Of a DNA stretch of 13,425 nucleotides, positions 1-6,504 are shown one piece after another. Position 1 is the stretch's first letter. Every line of letters begins with the position of its first letter. The DNA is from Candidatus Peregrinibacteria bacterium (GTDB lineage Bacteria > Patescibacteriota > Gracilibacteria > UBA1369 > UBA12463): assembly GCA_023245695.1 (NCBI GenBank), contig JAHFJT010000011.1, positions 1 through 13,425 on the forward strand, in the 5' to 3' direction. A model generated the notes under the pieces. It was not told the origin of the DNA, searched no databases, and saw only the letters and a program-made list of their open reading frames with translations. A program made the position numbers and the translations under genes.

Positions 1-13
1 GACAAGAACATTT

Positions 14-41
14 TTGATGCCTTTCCAAAAAGTGCTATTAT
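14..41 (+). promoter_or_regulatory. Promoter of tRNA-Val
   Basis: A TTGATG -35 box (14-19) and a TATTAT -10 box (36-41) are separated by 16 bases, and TGC directly precedes the -10 box as in extended -10 promoters. Initiation would fall near 48, five bases before the mature tRNA. Seen by eye; sigma-70-type consensus is established knowledge. Confidence 0.6.
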
Positions 42-52
42 CCCTGCATCGC

Positions 53-129
53 GGACGATTAGCTCAGTTGGTTAGAGCGTACGATTCACATTCGTAAGGT
101 CACTGGTTCGAGCCCAGTATCGTCCACCA
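53..129 (+). tRNA. tRNA-Val, anticodon CAC
   Basis: The full cloverleaf can be drawn. The acceptor stem is 53-59 with 119-125, all seven pairs matched. The D arm is 62-65 with 75-78, the anticodon stem 80-84 with 92-96 and the T stem 102-106 with 114-118, with the TTCGAGC loop. The seven-base anticodon loop 85-91 reads TTCACAT, placing CAC at 87-89, which decodes the valine codon GTG. The discriminator is A126 and the CCA end is encoded at 127-129. A six-pair hairpin (TGCACG, loop CTT, CGTGCA; 130-144) follows at once. It lacks a T tract, so it may be a processing or stability element rather than a classical terminator. Confidence 0.95.
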
Positions 130-222
130 TGCACGCTTCGTGCAGCCCCCGTATTTGTTCCTGTCTTCCGTGGCCGTCCCTGTTCCCTGTTCGTAATTTA
201 TTATTCTCTATCCCTCAACCCC

Positions 223-327
223 ATGGCAAAAGGTCTCAGTGCTCAGAAGTCCGATAAGAAGGCTCCGAAAATGACTCCAAAGGAGAAGCTTCAGGCGAAG
301 CGCGATAAGAAGGCTCGAAATGGATAA
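223..327 (+). CDS. Lysine-rich 34-residue mini-protein
   Basis: A short reading frame begins ATG GCA AAA and ends TAA, giving 34 residues of which ten are lysine and two arginine, with only three acidic residues. It has no hydrophobic segment and no cysteine, and is probably soluble and partly disordered. The frame ends 24 bases before a strong hairpin terminator, and the ATG follows a pyrimidine-rich leader (TCCCTCAACCCC) like those of the other genes here; both support a real gene. Very small Lys-rich proteins with a TPKEK-type segment are familiar in bacterial genomes, but I cannot name a family or function. Binding to RNA, DNA or ribosomes is a guess from charge only. A possible TATTAT -10 box is at 199-204, without a clear -35. 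Confidence 0.6.
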   Translation: MAKGLSAQKSDKKAPKMTPKEKLQAKRDKKARNG

Positions 328-350
328 TTTTTGTATCGCGTGATAACTAA

Positions 351-382
351 AAACACCGCCCAGAAATGGGCGGTGTTTTTTT
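351..382. terminator. Bidirectional intrinsic terminator
   Basis: The arms 351-361 and 368-378 pair without mismatch (core ACACCGCCC with GGGCGGTGT). The loop can close further by an A-T pair around GAAA. A run of seven T (376-382) follows on the plus strand; a run of five T follows on the minus strand (complement of 349-353, TAAAA side). It sits between the plus-strand mini-protein gene and the minus-strand cold-shock gene and can terminate both. Confidence 0.9.
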
Positions 383-406
383 AAAGTGCTTTTTAAGAGC
401 TCTTAA

Positions 407-604
407 TTACGCTCGCTGAACGTTGACAGCGTTGAGACCCTTTGGTGACTCTTCTGTCTCGAAAGAAACAGCATCGCCTTCCTTAAGCTCGTCGAATGTT
501 ACGCCAACAAGTCCCTTGCTGTGGAAGAAAAGATCCTTTGAGAGTCCTTCTCCAGTGATGAAACCAAATCCGTTGCTTGTAAGCTTCTTGATGATACCAG
601 TCAT
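407..604 (-). CDS. Cold-shock-domain protein (CspA family)
   Basis: A 65-residue single-domain protein of the cold-shock family, which are small five-stranded beta barrels binding single-stranded RNA or DNA. It starts MTGIIKKL, matching the usual start of the domain. RNP1 is NGFGFI (residues 11-16) and RNP2 is DLFFHS (24-29), followed by the typical GD.VSFE segment and an NAVNV end. The frame stays open upstream to an ATG at 673, but the extra 23 residues are not part of the domain, so I chose 604. The usual tryptophan before RNP1 is replaced, so nucleic-acid contacts may differ in detail. A candidate promoter lies about 80 bases upstream, which gives a long 5' leader as is common for cold-shock mRNAs. 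RNA chaperone activity is inferred from the family. Confidence 0.92.
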   Translation of the reverse strand: MTGIIKKLTSNGFGFITGEGLSKDLFFHSKGLVGVTFDELKEGDAVSFETEESPKGLNAVNVQRA

Positions 605-691
605 ATTAATGAAAGTTAAAGTAATGAAAAACAAATGATTGGAGTAGTTTGAGATCTCGACGTTTCGAACCATACCTTCTTTTGTAGAGTG

Positions 692-720
692 ATTCTATCA
701 GGTAAAATTCGTTTTGTCGA
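692..720 (-). promoter_or_regulatory. Candidate promoter of the cold-shock gene
   Basis: Read on the minus strand, TCGACA (715-720) and TAGAAT (692-697) are spaced by 17 bases. Initiation would be near 685, leaving a leader of about 80 nt before the ATG at 604. The -35 box overlaps that of the divergent plus-strand promoter. Confidence 0.5.
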
Positions 721-741
721 TGGGCTTTTCTGCTTTAAGAT
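714..741 (+). promoter_or_regulatory. Promoter of the GIY-YIG gene, leaderless geometry
   Basis: TTGTCG (714-719), a 16-base spacer and TAAGAT (736-741) form a plausible promoter. The ATG at 748 is six bases beyond the -10 box, so transcription would start at or next to the start codon. Confidence 0.5.
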
Positions 742-747
742 AGCATT

Positions 748-999
748 ATGTCTTACCTCGTATACATCCTTCAGTGCGCAGATAGTACTCTCTATGTGGG
801 TTCTACGAATGATATAGAGAGGCGGCTCTACCAGCATAATGAGCTCAAAACAGGGGCTCGTTATACCAAGGCGAGGCGACCGGTGTCTCTATTATACACC
901 GAATACTGCGAGTCGCGTGGGCAGGCGCTCAGGCGTGAGTATTCTATTAAACAGCTTTCTAGGGAGGAAAAATTGCAGCTCATTCGGGCTTTCCAGTAG
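748..999 (+). CDS. GIY-YIG domain protein, UPF0213 (YhbQ-like)
   Basis: This 83-residue protein consists of one GIY-YIG nuclease domain. The two strand motifs are VYI (5-7) and YVG (16-18). They are followed by a conserved stretch STNDIERRL..HN (19-31), TGARYTKARRPV (35-46) and a Glu in LRREYSIK (E64) that corresponds to the metal-binding glutamate of the fold. Length and layout match the UPF0213/YhbQ family, stand-alone domains of about 80-100 residues whose DNA-cleaving role has been proposed for some members but is not well defined. The gene stands alone with its own promoter and has no Shine-Dalgarno sequence; the geometry suggests a leaderless mRNA. The family assignment is firm; the substrate is unknown. 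Confidence 0.92.
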   Translation: MSYLVYILQCADSTLYVGSTNDIERRLYQHNELKTGARYTKARRPVSLLYTEYCESRGQALRREYSIKQLSREEKLQLIRAFQ

Positions 1000-1016
1000 G
1001 ATCCAGTGAAGAGCGC

Positions 1017-1045
1017 TTGCGTCCTTCGCATAAAGATGGTATTGT
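1017..1045 (+). promoter_or_regulatory. Promoter of the 208-residue protein gene
   Basis: TTGCGT (1017-1022), a 17-base spacer and TATTGT (1040-1045). The sequence ACCCTCA follows at once, and the ATG is at 1067, so the leader would be roughly 15 nt. Confidence 0.5.
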
Positions 1046-1066
1046 ACCCTCATTTTTAGGTATTTT

Positions 1067-1693
1067 ATGATTATACGACGCCGAGGCGAAGAGGTAGTTC
1101 GCCTAGATAAAAAACCAGATCAGCTTTCTGATATCCAGATCTTTCCGGCTGTTCGGAAGTATCGTCTTCGCCCGGAGCGACAGATGCGCACTGTACAAAA
1201 GCCTGATATTCAACCGGTACTCCATCCTCTCGAGATTGCTGACCGAATTCTCGACCAGCTCAGACTTGATTTTCGTGAACGACTGAATGTTTGCACCTCT
1301 CCCGAAGCGCGCCTCCAGGTAACGAGTGCCTTTCTGTCACTTGTGGAAAATCTGCGTGACAAACTTTTTTCTGCTACCGAAAGTGCTCCTCACAGTGTTT
1401 CTTCAGATGTTCTGCCGCATGAGGTTGTTACTTGGACGCCATCTGATGTATTGGAGCTCATCGATACATGTAGAGTTACAAATCAAAATATTGGGCTTTT
1501 ACTCCAATGGATTATGGTGCACACCGCATTCAAAAGTTATACGGATATAGAGGCAGCTTCTGGTGTTGCAGACTCCGTCATTAGCCGTTTTCGCACGGGT
1601 TGGTACCAGAAATCTCCGTATCAAATTCCAAATGGCGATAAGCTTCTTCGCTGGATTCGAGCTGTCGCAGAGAGGCGAATTTCAAAGCCGTAA
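1067..1693 (+). CDS. Unknown protein with possible C-terminal HTH
   Basis: I do not recognise this 208-residue protein. The N-terminal 50 residues are strongly basic (begins MIIRRRGEEVVR) and probably extended. Residues about 54-105 look like amphipathic helices with alternating charge, and residues 106-120 are a serine-rich linker. Residues about 155-178 (SYTDIEAASGVADSVISRFRTG) resemble the second and third helices of a Cro/C1-type helix-turn-helix: an A-x-x-S-G-V turn, then a segment ending S-R-F-R-x-G. A helix DKLLRWIRAVAE follows, as in that fold. This suggests DNA binding, perhaps as a regulator, but it is inference from pattern only. No transmembrane segment or signal peptide is present. 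It converges with the DUF4153-like gene, with ten bases between the stop codons and only a weak GTAAT/ATTAC hairpin there. Confidence 0.8.
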   Translation: MIIRRRGEEVVRLDKKPDQLSDIQIFPAVRKYRLRPERQMRTVQKPDIQPVLHPLEIADRILDQLRLDFRERLNVCTSPEARLQVTSAFLSLVENLRDKLFSATESAPHSVSSDVLPHEVVTWTPSDVLELIDTCRVTNQNIGLLLQWIMVHTAFKSYTDIEAASGVADSVISRFRTGWYQKSPYQIPNGDKLLRWIRAVAERRISKP

Positions 1694-1703
1694 TTTTTTG
1701 TGA

Positions 1704-3542
1704 TTACTTCCTGATAAGAAGGTAACCGTCGACCGTCTGAATAGTGCTTTTTTGTTTCGTACCGGTTTTTACAGTCTGTATGAAAAGATCGGTAACGATG
1801 AGGCTATAGGTAAAGTTCCTTGTTTTTCCATCGAAAATCATTTGTTCTTTTTTGAGGCCGACGTCATTGTTTCCTTTCACGCTTGAATCGATCTTTTCTA
1901 TTCGTTGTGCAATTGGGAAGGTGGCGACTTTTTGAATATTTTGCCCTAGTTTGTTCTCATTTGTAAGATCCCAAATTGCGACACTGTCCCCATCGAGGCT
2001 TACTGTATAAAGCTTCCCATACCATTCACTCTTGATTGCTGCGGTATCAATTGGTGCGTTTTTGATGCGAATCATATACTGATATCCCTGGAGGTTGATG
2101 GCGTTGGTTTTTGGGTTTTCAACATCGAGGTAGAAGTGCGCCGTGCTGTAGATTGGAGATGTTACGGTATTCGAAGTCAAATTTTCTCTTGTTCCGTAGA
2201 GATATTCTAGAATGCGATCGGATTTTTGCGTGCTACTCATCGAGTTACTATAGTCATTTTTTACATCTGCTGGTAGCCACTTTTCGACACCATCGAGCGT
2301 GAGATAGGAGTTGAGATACCAGAGGGTTGAGCTTACCTGGTCGTAGGACTCATCTTTCGATGCCGGTACAAGCTTCCCGTCTTTGAGAAGTCCCTGTTCG
2401 GTAAGGACTTTTTCCAGACGTGACATCTGATTATTGAGGGAGATGGTTTGAGCACTCAGGGGACCGAACTGCGAGAGGAGAATGAAAGCGCTGGTGATGA
2501 GCGGAATGAAGATAAGATTTTTCTTTTTACTTAGAGAAAGATAGAGCGCCATGACGACAAAGAATATTCCGAAGAGCACTACATAGTAGCGATGCATCGT
2601 AATTCCATACTGATCGATACGGAGATGGAGTGAAGCGAAGAAAAGGATAAGAATGGGAATCCAGGCGACAATAGCACCGCGAAAAAGTTTTCTCCATGTT
2701 GTGTTTTTTTCCGTGAGAGGATATGCGATCGCATAGGTTGCAAATGCTGAAAGCAGGTAGCCTATGATCATATACACCGTGTCACCTTGTGGCCAGATGT
2801 GCGTAGCGATTATTTTGATCCCATAAATGTAGAGTACGAGCGTGTAGAGTCCAAGAAGGGGGACGAGAATATAAGTTACAAATTTCTTTAAGAGATCTGG
2901 GTATGAGGTCTCTGATGAAATTTTTTCTGAAATGCCGCTCAAGAAAAACCAAGAAGCTACGATACCGACAACGATTATCCAGATTCGTGGATAAATTTCT
3001 CCATTGATGGAGAAATTGAAGAGAAAATCCGCTGATTTAATGATGAGGGATGCGCCGATAAAGAGCGCCGCAGAAAAAACTCCTGTGATGAGTAATCTTG
3101 TGATGAGATTTTTTGTAAAACTCCAGAACGAGAGTGCATCCTTTTTTGCAAGAAATAAGAAAGTGATTGGCGAAAGAAATGCAACGAGCTCCATGGCAAC
3201 TATTTGGCTGAAGGGTCCATTTGAGCTTGGTGGAGTTGCGAAGAAAAGGAGCATCGCGTAGATCAGGGCGAAGAGGTATGGCATCCATCGCATTGCCTTG
3301 GTAAGATTGAGCTGTTCGACGAGGATTTTTCCGGAAATACTGAGAGGAAAGAGACAGATAAGTGTTAAGAGCACGCGGAGTATGTCGTATTCGAGTTCAT
3401 CCCTGTTGCTATTCCAGAATGTGGAAAAGTAGAGTGCAACTCCTGTTCCCAGGGTGGCAATAATGATGGATATTGGAAAACGAGCGAGAGTTTTTTTGGT
3501 ATCGTCATGGAGGCTCACGATGAAGGCGGGAGTTTGGGTCAT
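1704..3542 (-). CDS. DUF4153-like polytopic membrane protein
   Basis: A 612-residue protein with about eleven hydrophobic segments in the first 365 residues (for example 24-43, 55-72, 88-104, 115-132, 149-168, 185-203, 222-241, 255-274, 289-305, 318-337, 343-362). They are followed by a soluble region of about 245 residues. The segment LRIDQYGITMHRYY (307-320), between two membrane spans, resembles the conserved R-x-x-x-YG-[LI]T-x-x-R motif that I associate with DUF4153/DUF4173 membrane proteins. The C-terminal region also resembles theirs in mixing short beta-rich stretches (GYQYMIRIKNA, YTVSLDGDSVAIWDL). The molecular role of the family is not established. The gene starts 23 bases after the purA stop, so the two are probably cotranscribed, without implying a shared function. 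Its leader (TATCCCATCACCCTCTGTCCG) has no Shine-Dalgarno sequence. Confidence 0.75.
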   Translation of the reverse strand: MTQTPAFIVSLHDDTKKTLARFPISIIIATLGTGVALYFSTFWNSNRDELEYDILRVLLTLICLFPLSISGKILVEQLNLTKAMRWMPYLFALIYAMLLFFATPPSSNGPFSQIVAMELVAFLSPITFLFLAKKDALSFWSFTKNLITRLLITGVFSAALFIGASLIIKSADFLFNFSINGEIYPRIWIIVVGIVASWFFLSGISEKISSETSYPDLLKKFVTYILVPLLGLYTLVLYIYGIKIIATHIWPQGDTVYMIIGYLLSAFATYAIAYPLTEKNTTWRKLFRGAIVAWIPILILFFASLHLRIDQYGITMHRYYVVLFGIFFVVMALYLSLSKKKNLIFIPLITSAFILLSQFGPLSAQTISLNNQMSRLEKVLTEQGLLKDGKLVPASKDESYDQVSSTLWYLNSYLTLDGVEKWLPADVKNDYSNSMSSTQKSDRILEYLYGTRENLTSNTVTSPIYSTAHFYLDVENPKTNAINLQGYQYMIRIKNAPIDTAAIKSEWYGKLYTVSLDGDSVAIWDLTNENKLGQNIQKVATFPIAQRIEKIDSSVKGNNDVGLKKEQMIFDGKTRNFTYSLIVTDLFIQTVKTGTKQKSTIQTVDGYLLIRK

Positions 3543-3565
3543 CGGACAGAGGGTGATGGGATAGT

Positions 3566-4855
3566 TTACTTCGTTATGAGCTGACTGCGGTTGTAGCCAA
3601 CGCCGATAAAGGTCATTGGAAGGCCAATGATCTCTTCGAGTTTTTTAACGTAGGACTGTGCATTTGCTGGGAGTTCTTCGAATGAGGCGCAGGTATCGAG
3701 TGGCTCGGTCCAGCCGGGCATGTCGAGATACTCAAGTTCCATGCCATTTTCCCTGTAGAGCTGGTCGAGATCAGACGGAAAGCTCTCGAGCGTTTTCCCG
3801 TTTACCTTGTATCCCGTAACGATACGAATTGTTTCAAGTCCCGTGAGGACATCGAGTTTAGTGAGGTTGATGTGAGTAAGGCCATTGATCATAACGGCGT
3901 AGCGAGCCACGACCGTGTCCATCCATCCGCAGCGGCGTGGACGGCCCGTGGTAGATCCAAACTCACCGCCTTTAGTTCGGAGGTACTCGCCAGTTTCGTT
4001 GTCGAGTTCGGATGGAAATGGTCCTGCGCCAACGCGTGTGGTGTAGGCCTTTAAAATACCAATGATTGAGTCGATGTTTCGTGGAGGAATGCCCGTTCCG
4101 GTAATGATGCCGCCAATTGATGCATTGGATGATGTGACGAATGGATAGGTTCCATAGTCGACATCGAGCATGGTCGCATTGGCACCTTCGAGGAGGATTT
4201 TTTTGCCAGCGAGGGTTTGTGCATGAAGGAGCGTGACCGTATCTGTGATATAGGGAAGAAGCTCTTCACGGTGCTGCTTGAAGGCGAGAAGCTCTTCTTC
4301 GGCATTGTGTTCGAGAGCTGGGTACATTTTTTGAATGTGGGCAAGATTGCTTCGGTAGTGAGCCTCAAATTTTTCCCAGTTGATGAGTTCTCCAACCCTC
4401 AGTCCCATACGGTTAATCTTGTCGGAGTACGCTGGTCCAATACCTCGGCCGGTGGTTCCAATTTTTTTACCGCCCTTCATCTCTTCCTGGAGAACATCGA
4501 TCTTTTTGTGGTAGTCGCAGACGAGATGCGCGCGGTCAGAGATAAAAAATCTTCCTGCGAGCGAGATACCTTCATTCGTCAGGAGCTGAATTTCATCGGC
4601 AAGAGAAGGGAGGTTGATGACACAGCCATTGCCAATAATCATCTTCGTATTGAGCTGAAGCGCGCCTGACGGCACCTGATGGAAGACAAACTTTTTTTCG
4701 TTTACATAAATTGTGTGGCCTGCATTTGCCCCGCCGGTAGCTCGTACGATCCAGTCGTACTGCTCAGCTAAAATATCCACAAGCTTTCCTTTCCCTTCAT
4801 CGCCCCACTGAGTTCCAATAATCGCGGTGACGTTTCCGAGGTTGGGCTGAGACAT
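3566..4855 (-). CDS. purA: Adenylosuccinate synthetase
   Basis: PurA joins IMP and aspartate using GTP to give adenylosuccinate, the first step from IMP to AMP. The 429-residue length is normal. The N-terminal P-loop-like motif IGTQWGDEGKGK is at residues 13-24 with the catalytic Asp (D19). GNGCVINL carries the IMP-site segment, GTTGRGIGPAYSDKINR (about 131-147) is the family signature, and GSTTGRPRRCGWMD (about 300-313) is the substrate and GTP binding region. The C-terminal NGMELEYLDMPGWTEPL and FIGVGYNRSQLI are also typical. The start MSQPN is set just upstream of the conserved first strand. PurB, encoded 3.8 kb away, takes the product to AMP. The leader has a TAACCCCTA box five bases before the ATG and no Shine-Dalgarno sequence. 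Confidence 0.98.
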   Translation of the reverse strand: MSQPNLGNVTAIIGTQWGDEGKGKLVDILAEQYDWIVRATGGANAGHTIYVNEKKFVFHQVPSGALQLNTKMIIGNGCVINLPSLADEIQLLTNEGISLAGRFFISDRAHLVCDYHKKIDVLQEEMKGGKKIGTTGRGIGPAYSDKINRMGLRVGELINWEKFEAHYRSNLAHIQKMYPALEHNAEEELLAFKQHREELLPYITDTVTLLHAQTLAGKKILLEGANATMLDVDYGTYPFVTSSNASIGGIITGTGIPPRNIDSIIGILKAYTTRVGAGPFPSELDNETGEYLRTKGGEFGSTTGRPRRCGWMDTVVARYAVMINGLTHINLTKLDVLTGLETIRIVTGYKVNGKTLESFPSDLDQLYRENGMELEYLDMPGWTEPLDTCASFEELPANAQSYVKKLEEIIGLPMTFIGVGYNRSQLITK

Positions 4856-4860
4856 AGCTT

Positions 4861-4869
4861 TAGGGGTTA
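4861..4869 (-). promoter_or_regulatory. C-rich leader box of purA
   Basis: On the minus strand this reads TAACCCCTA and ends five bases before the purA ATG. Similar boxes lie in front of the ribbon-helix-helix gene, purC, amt and purE. A weak -10-like AATAGT lies just upstream; I see no good -35. Confidence 0.35.
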
Positions 4870-4949
4870 GTACTATTGGCTTGGTTTGGCTTAGCTTAGA
4901 GTGTTTGCGCCGAAACTATATCGTATGTCCTCTTGGTTGTCACTTTTTT

Positions 4950-4963
4950 TCACCAGCTGGTGA
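4950..4963. repeat. 14-bp perfect palindrome, possible operator
   Basis: TCACCAGCTGGTGA is its own reverse complement. It lies in the 244-base gap between the divergent purA and ribbon-helix-helix genes, where a regulator site would be expected. It has a five-pair stem around AGCT and no T tract after it on the plus strand, so it is not a terminator. The rest of this gap shows only candidate leader elements and a short TTGGCT direct repeat near 4876-4890. Confidence 0.45.
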
Positions 4964-5071
4964 TTGGTACCTTGTTGTCCCTATGATAGTGTCCATTTTG
5001 CTATCTTTTTACTATACATTCGGACATAGAATTTTGTTTTGTATCCCTCTCGTACCTTCCTCGTGTTGATC

Positions 5072-5090
5072 TATTCATTTTTTACCCCTC
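5072..5090 (+). promoter_or_regulatory. Candidate -10 and C-rich leader box of the RHH gene
   Basis: TATTCA (5072-5077) is followed after six bases by ACCCCTC; TTTACCCCTC spans 5081-5090, nine bases before the ATG at 5100. If transcription starts at A5084 the leader is 16 nt, almost all pyrimidine. No good -35 is visible. Confidence 0.35.
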
Positions 5091-5099
5091 TATTTCTCT

Positions 5100-5411
5100 A
5101 TGGGAAAGCAAAAACAGCTTAATATTCGAATTAATGCTGAACTTTATGAGATGGCTCAATATAAGTGCTATTTGAAATTTGGCATAGGACTGAGCCCTTT
5201 GATAAAAGTATTTTTAAAATCTTTTGTTACCCAGAAAGGTGTAGGTTTTTACGTTGGGGATGATGATCTGTGTCAGCTTTTTGCGAAGTGGCTTATAAAA
5301 AAGCGCGCTGATAAGCGAAAAGTTAATGGTTTTCATGGATATGGTCCCTATCTCAAGGATCTGTATGATTTAGGGAACACGAAAAAGATCTTTGAAAGAG
5401 GAGCTCTTTAA
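5100..5411 (+). CDS. Ribbon-helix-helix protein, RelB/DinJ-like N-terminus
   Basis: A 103-residue basic protein. Residues 5-43 fit a ribbon-helix-helix DNA-binding domain: a beta strand KQLNIRI (5-11), helix NAELYEMAQYKCYLKFG (12-28), then GLSPLIKVFLKSFV (30-43). Both the order and the following QKGVGF recall RelB/DinJ antitoxins, in which a comparable segment ends in a GIPF-like motif. The C-terminal 55 residues (DDDLCQLFAKWLIKKRADKRK, then HGYGPYLKDLYDLGN) are unfamiliar. No toxin gene is adjacent: the next gene, 44 bases downstream, is purC. A transcriptional regulator acting on its own promoter or on purA/purC is therefore as likely as an antitoxin. The fold is a moderately confident inference from pattern; the function is open. 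Confidence 0.75.
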   Translation: MGKQKQLNIRINAELYEMAQYKCYLKFGIGLSPLIKVFLKSFVTQKGVGFYVGDDDLCQLFAKWLIKKRADKRKVNGFHGYGPYLKDLYDLGNTKKIFERGAL

Positions 5412-5431
5412 CGTAGAATTGTGCCACAAAA

Positions 5432-5440
5432 TTTACCCTT
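5432..5440 (+). promoter_or_regulatory. C-rich leader box of purC
   Basis: TTTACCCTT lies 15 bases before the purC ATG and is followed by a pyrimidine-rich TTTTTCCACCCT. There is no Shine-Dalgarno sequence. A TTTAAT (5439-5444) could be a -10 box, but no matching -35 is clear, so purC may also be read through from the upstream gene. Confidence 0.3.
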
Positions 5441-5455
5441 TAATTTTTCCACCCT

Positions 5456-6418
5456 ATGATTCCAAATGATCAGATTCAGGCGCAGCTTCCTTTTTGTCTT
5501 GAGGAGACAGATTTTCCAGGGCTCGGGGAGAAGTATATAGGGAAGGTTCGAGATAATTATACGATGGGGGAGAAGCGATACCTGATTTCGAGTGATCGTC
5601 TCTCGGCGTTCGATCGTGTGATTTGTACGATTCCGTTCAAAGGTCAGGTGCTCACTCAGATGGCAAAGTTCTGGTTTGACCAGACCAAAGATATTATTGG
5701 AAATCATGTACTCGAATATCCAGATCCGCAGGTTTGCGTGGGTGTTCAGTGCACACCGCTTCCTATTGAGATGATTGTGCGTGGATATATTACGGGCGTG
5801 ACGACGACGAGTGCATGGTACAACTACGAAAAAGGAGTTCGAGATTTCTGTGGAAATATTCTCCCAGAAGGTCTCAAGAAAAATCAGAAGTTCGACCAGC
5901 CAATTCTCACACCTTCTACAAAAGCCGAGCACGGTGATCACGATGAATCCGTCTCGAGAGAAGAGATTCTCAAACGAACATCATTGACTCCGGAGCAGTA
6001 CGATTTTATTGCGGATGCATCTTTGAAACTCTATCAGCGAGGAGTTGAAATTGCGGCTAAGCAGGGGATTATTCTTGTGGATACAAAGTACGAATTTGGT
6101 GTTACGCCGAGTGGCGATATTGTATTGATTGATGAGATCCATACGCCGGATTCTTCACGATTCTGGTTTGCGAATGAGTATGACCAGCGATTTGCCGCAG
6201 GAGAAGAGCAGAAAAAAATTGATAAAGAGTATCTTCGAGAGTGGCTTGCTGCTGAAGGTTTTCGAGGCGATGGTGAAATTCCAGCTATCCCGGATGATGT
6301 GAAAGTTGAGACGGCCCGACGATATATCGAGGCGTTTGAACTTATTACTGGCCAGCCATTTGTTGCCGAGGTTGGAAATGTTCTCGAACGAATTAGAAAA
6401 AATTTGGGACAGGCGTAA
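5456..6418 (+). CDS. purC: SAICAR synthetase (PurC), long form
   Basis: PurC condenses CAIR with aspartate using ATP to give SAICAR. Recognisable segments in order are GKVRDNY (29-35, nucleotide-binding strand), SSDRLSAFDRV (45-55), IPFKGQVLTQM, PIEMIVRGYITG (about 103-114), a STKAEHGDHDE substrate loop, DTKYEFG (about 208-214) and DEIHTPDSSRFW (about 226-237). At 320 residues it belongs to the longer yeast/plant-like form (about 300 residues) rather than the E. coli form of 237 residues. The extra length lies in the middle insertion and the C-terminal helices. The start is the ATG following the CCACCCT leader. PurE, encoded about 1.7 kb downstream, makes its substrate, and PurB cleaves its product. 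An imperfect terminator-like hairpin follows the gene. Confidence 0.97.
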   Translation: MIPNDQIQAQLPFCLEETDFPGLGEKYIGKVRDNYTMGEKRYLISSDRLSAFDRVICTIPFKGQVLTQMAKFWFDQTKDIIGNHVLEYPDPQVCVGVQCTPLPIEMIVRGYITGVTTTSAWYNYEKGVRDFCGNILPEGLKKNQKFDQPILTPSTKAEHGDHDESVSREEILKRTSLTPEQYDFIADASLKLYQRGVEIAAKQGIILVDTKYEFGVTPSGDIVLIDEIHTPDSSRFWFANEYDQRFAAGEEQKKIDKEYLREWLAAEGFRGDGEIPAIPDDVKVETARRYIEAFELITGQPFVAEVGNVLERIRKNLGQA

Positions 6419-6443
6419 ACGCACCTCCCTCTTTTTCTTGACG

Positions 6444-6471
6444 AAGAGATACTCATTACAGTATCTCTTTT
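6444..6471 (+). terminator. 10-bp inverted repeat after purC (weak terminator or amt operator)
   Basis: Arms AAGAGATACT (6444-6453) and AGTATCTCTT (6460-6469) match perfectly around the six-base loop CATTAC. Only four T follow and the stem has three G/C pairs, so termination would be weak. The repeat also sits immediately upstream of the amt -10 candidate, and it fills the spacer between TTGACG (6438-6443) and TATCTC (6462-6467), so a protein-binding site is an alternative. Confidence 0.5.
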
Positions 6472-6479
6472 ACTGTTCG

Positions 6480-6496
6480 TATATTTTTTACCCCCA
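6480..6496 (+). promoter_or_regulatory. Candidate -10 and C-rich leader box of amt
   Basis: TATATT (6480-6485) is followed by TTTTACCCCCA. Initiation at A6490 would give a 15-nt leader of C and T plus one A before the ATG at 6505. The -35 is not obvious. Confidence 0.4.
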
Positions 6497-6504
6497 CTCC
6501 TTCT

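Noticed and set aside
85..91. Reading the tRNA as tRNA-His
   Set aside because: The anticodon in the 5'-3' sense is CAC, which decodes GTG (Val); tRNA-His would have GTG as anticodon and an extra 5' G.
605..673. Upstream start (673) for the cold-shock gene
   Set aside because: It would add 23 residues before the conserved MTG start of the domain. The AGAAGG in front of it is only one base from the ATG, too close to act as a ribosome binding site.
1690..1707. GTAAT/ATTAC hairpin between the convergent 208-residue and DUF4153-like genes as a terminator
   Set aside because: Only five pairs, AT-rich, with an eight-base loop and no T tract after the stem; too weak to call.
5408..5941. A 177-codon minus-strand frame opposite purC
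   Set aside because: PurC motifs fill the plus strand here; the minus-strand product has no family features.
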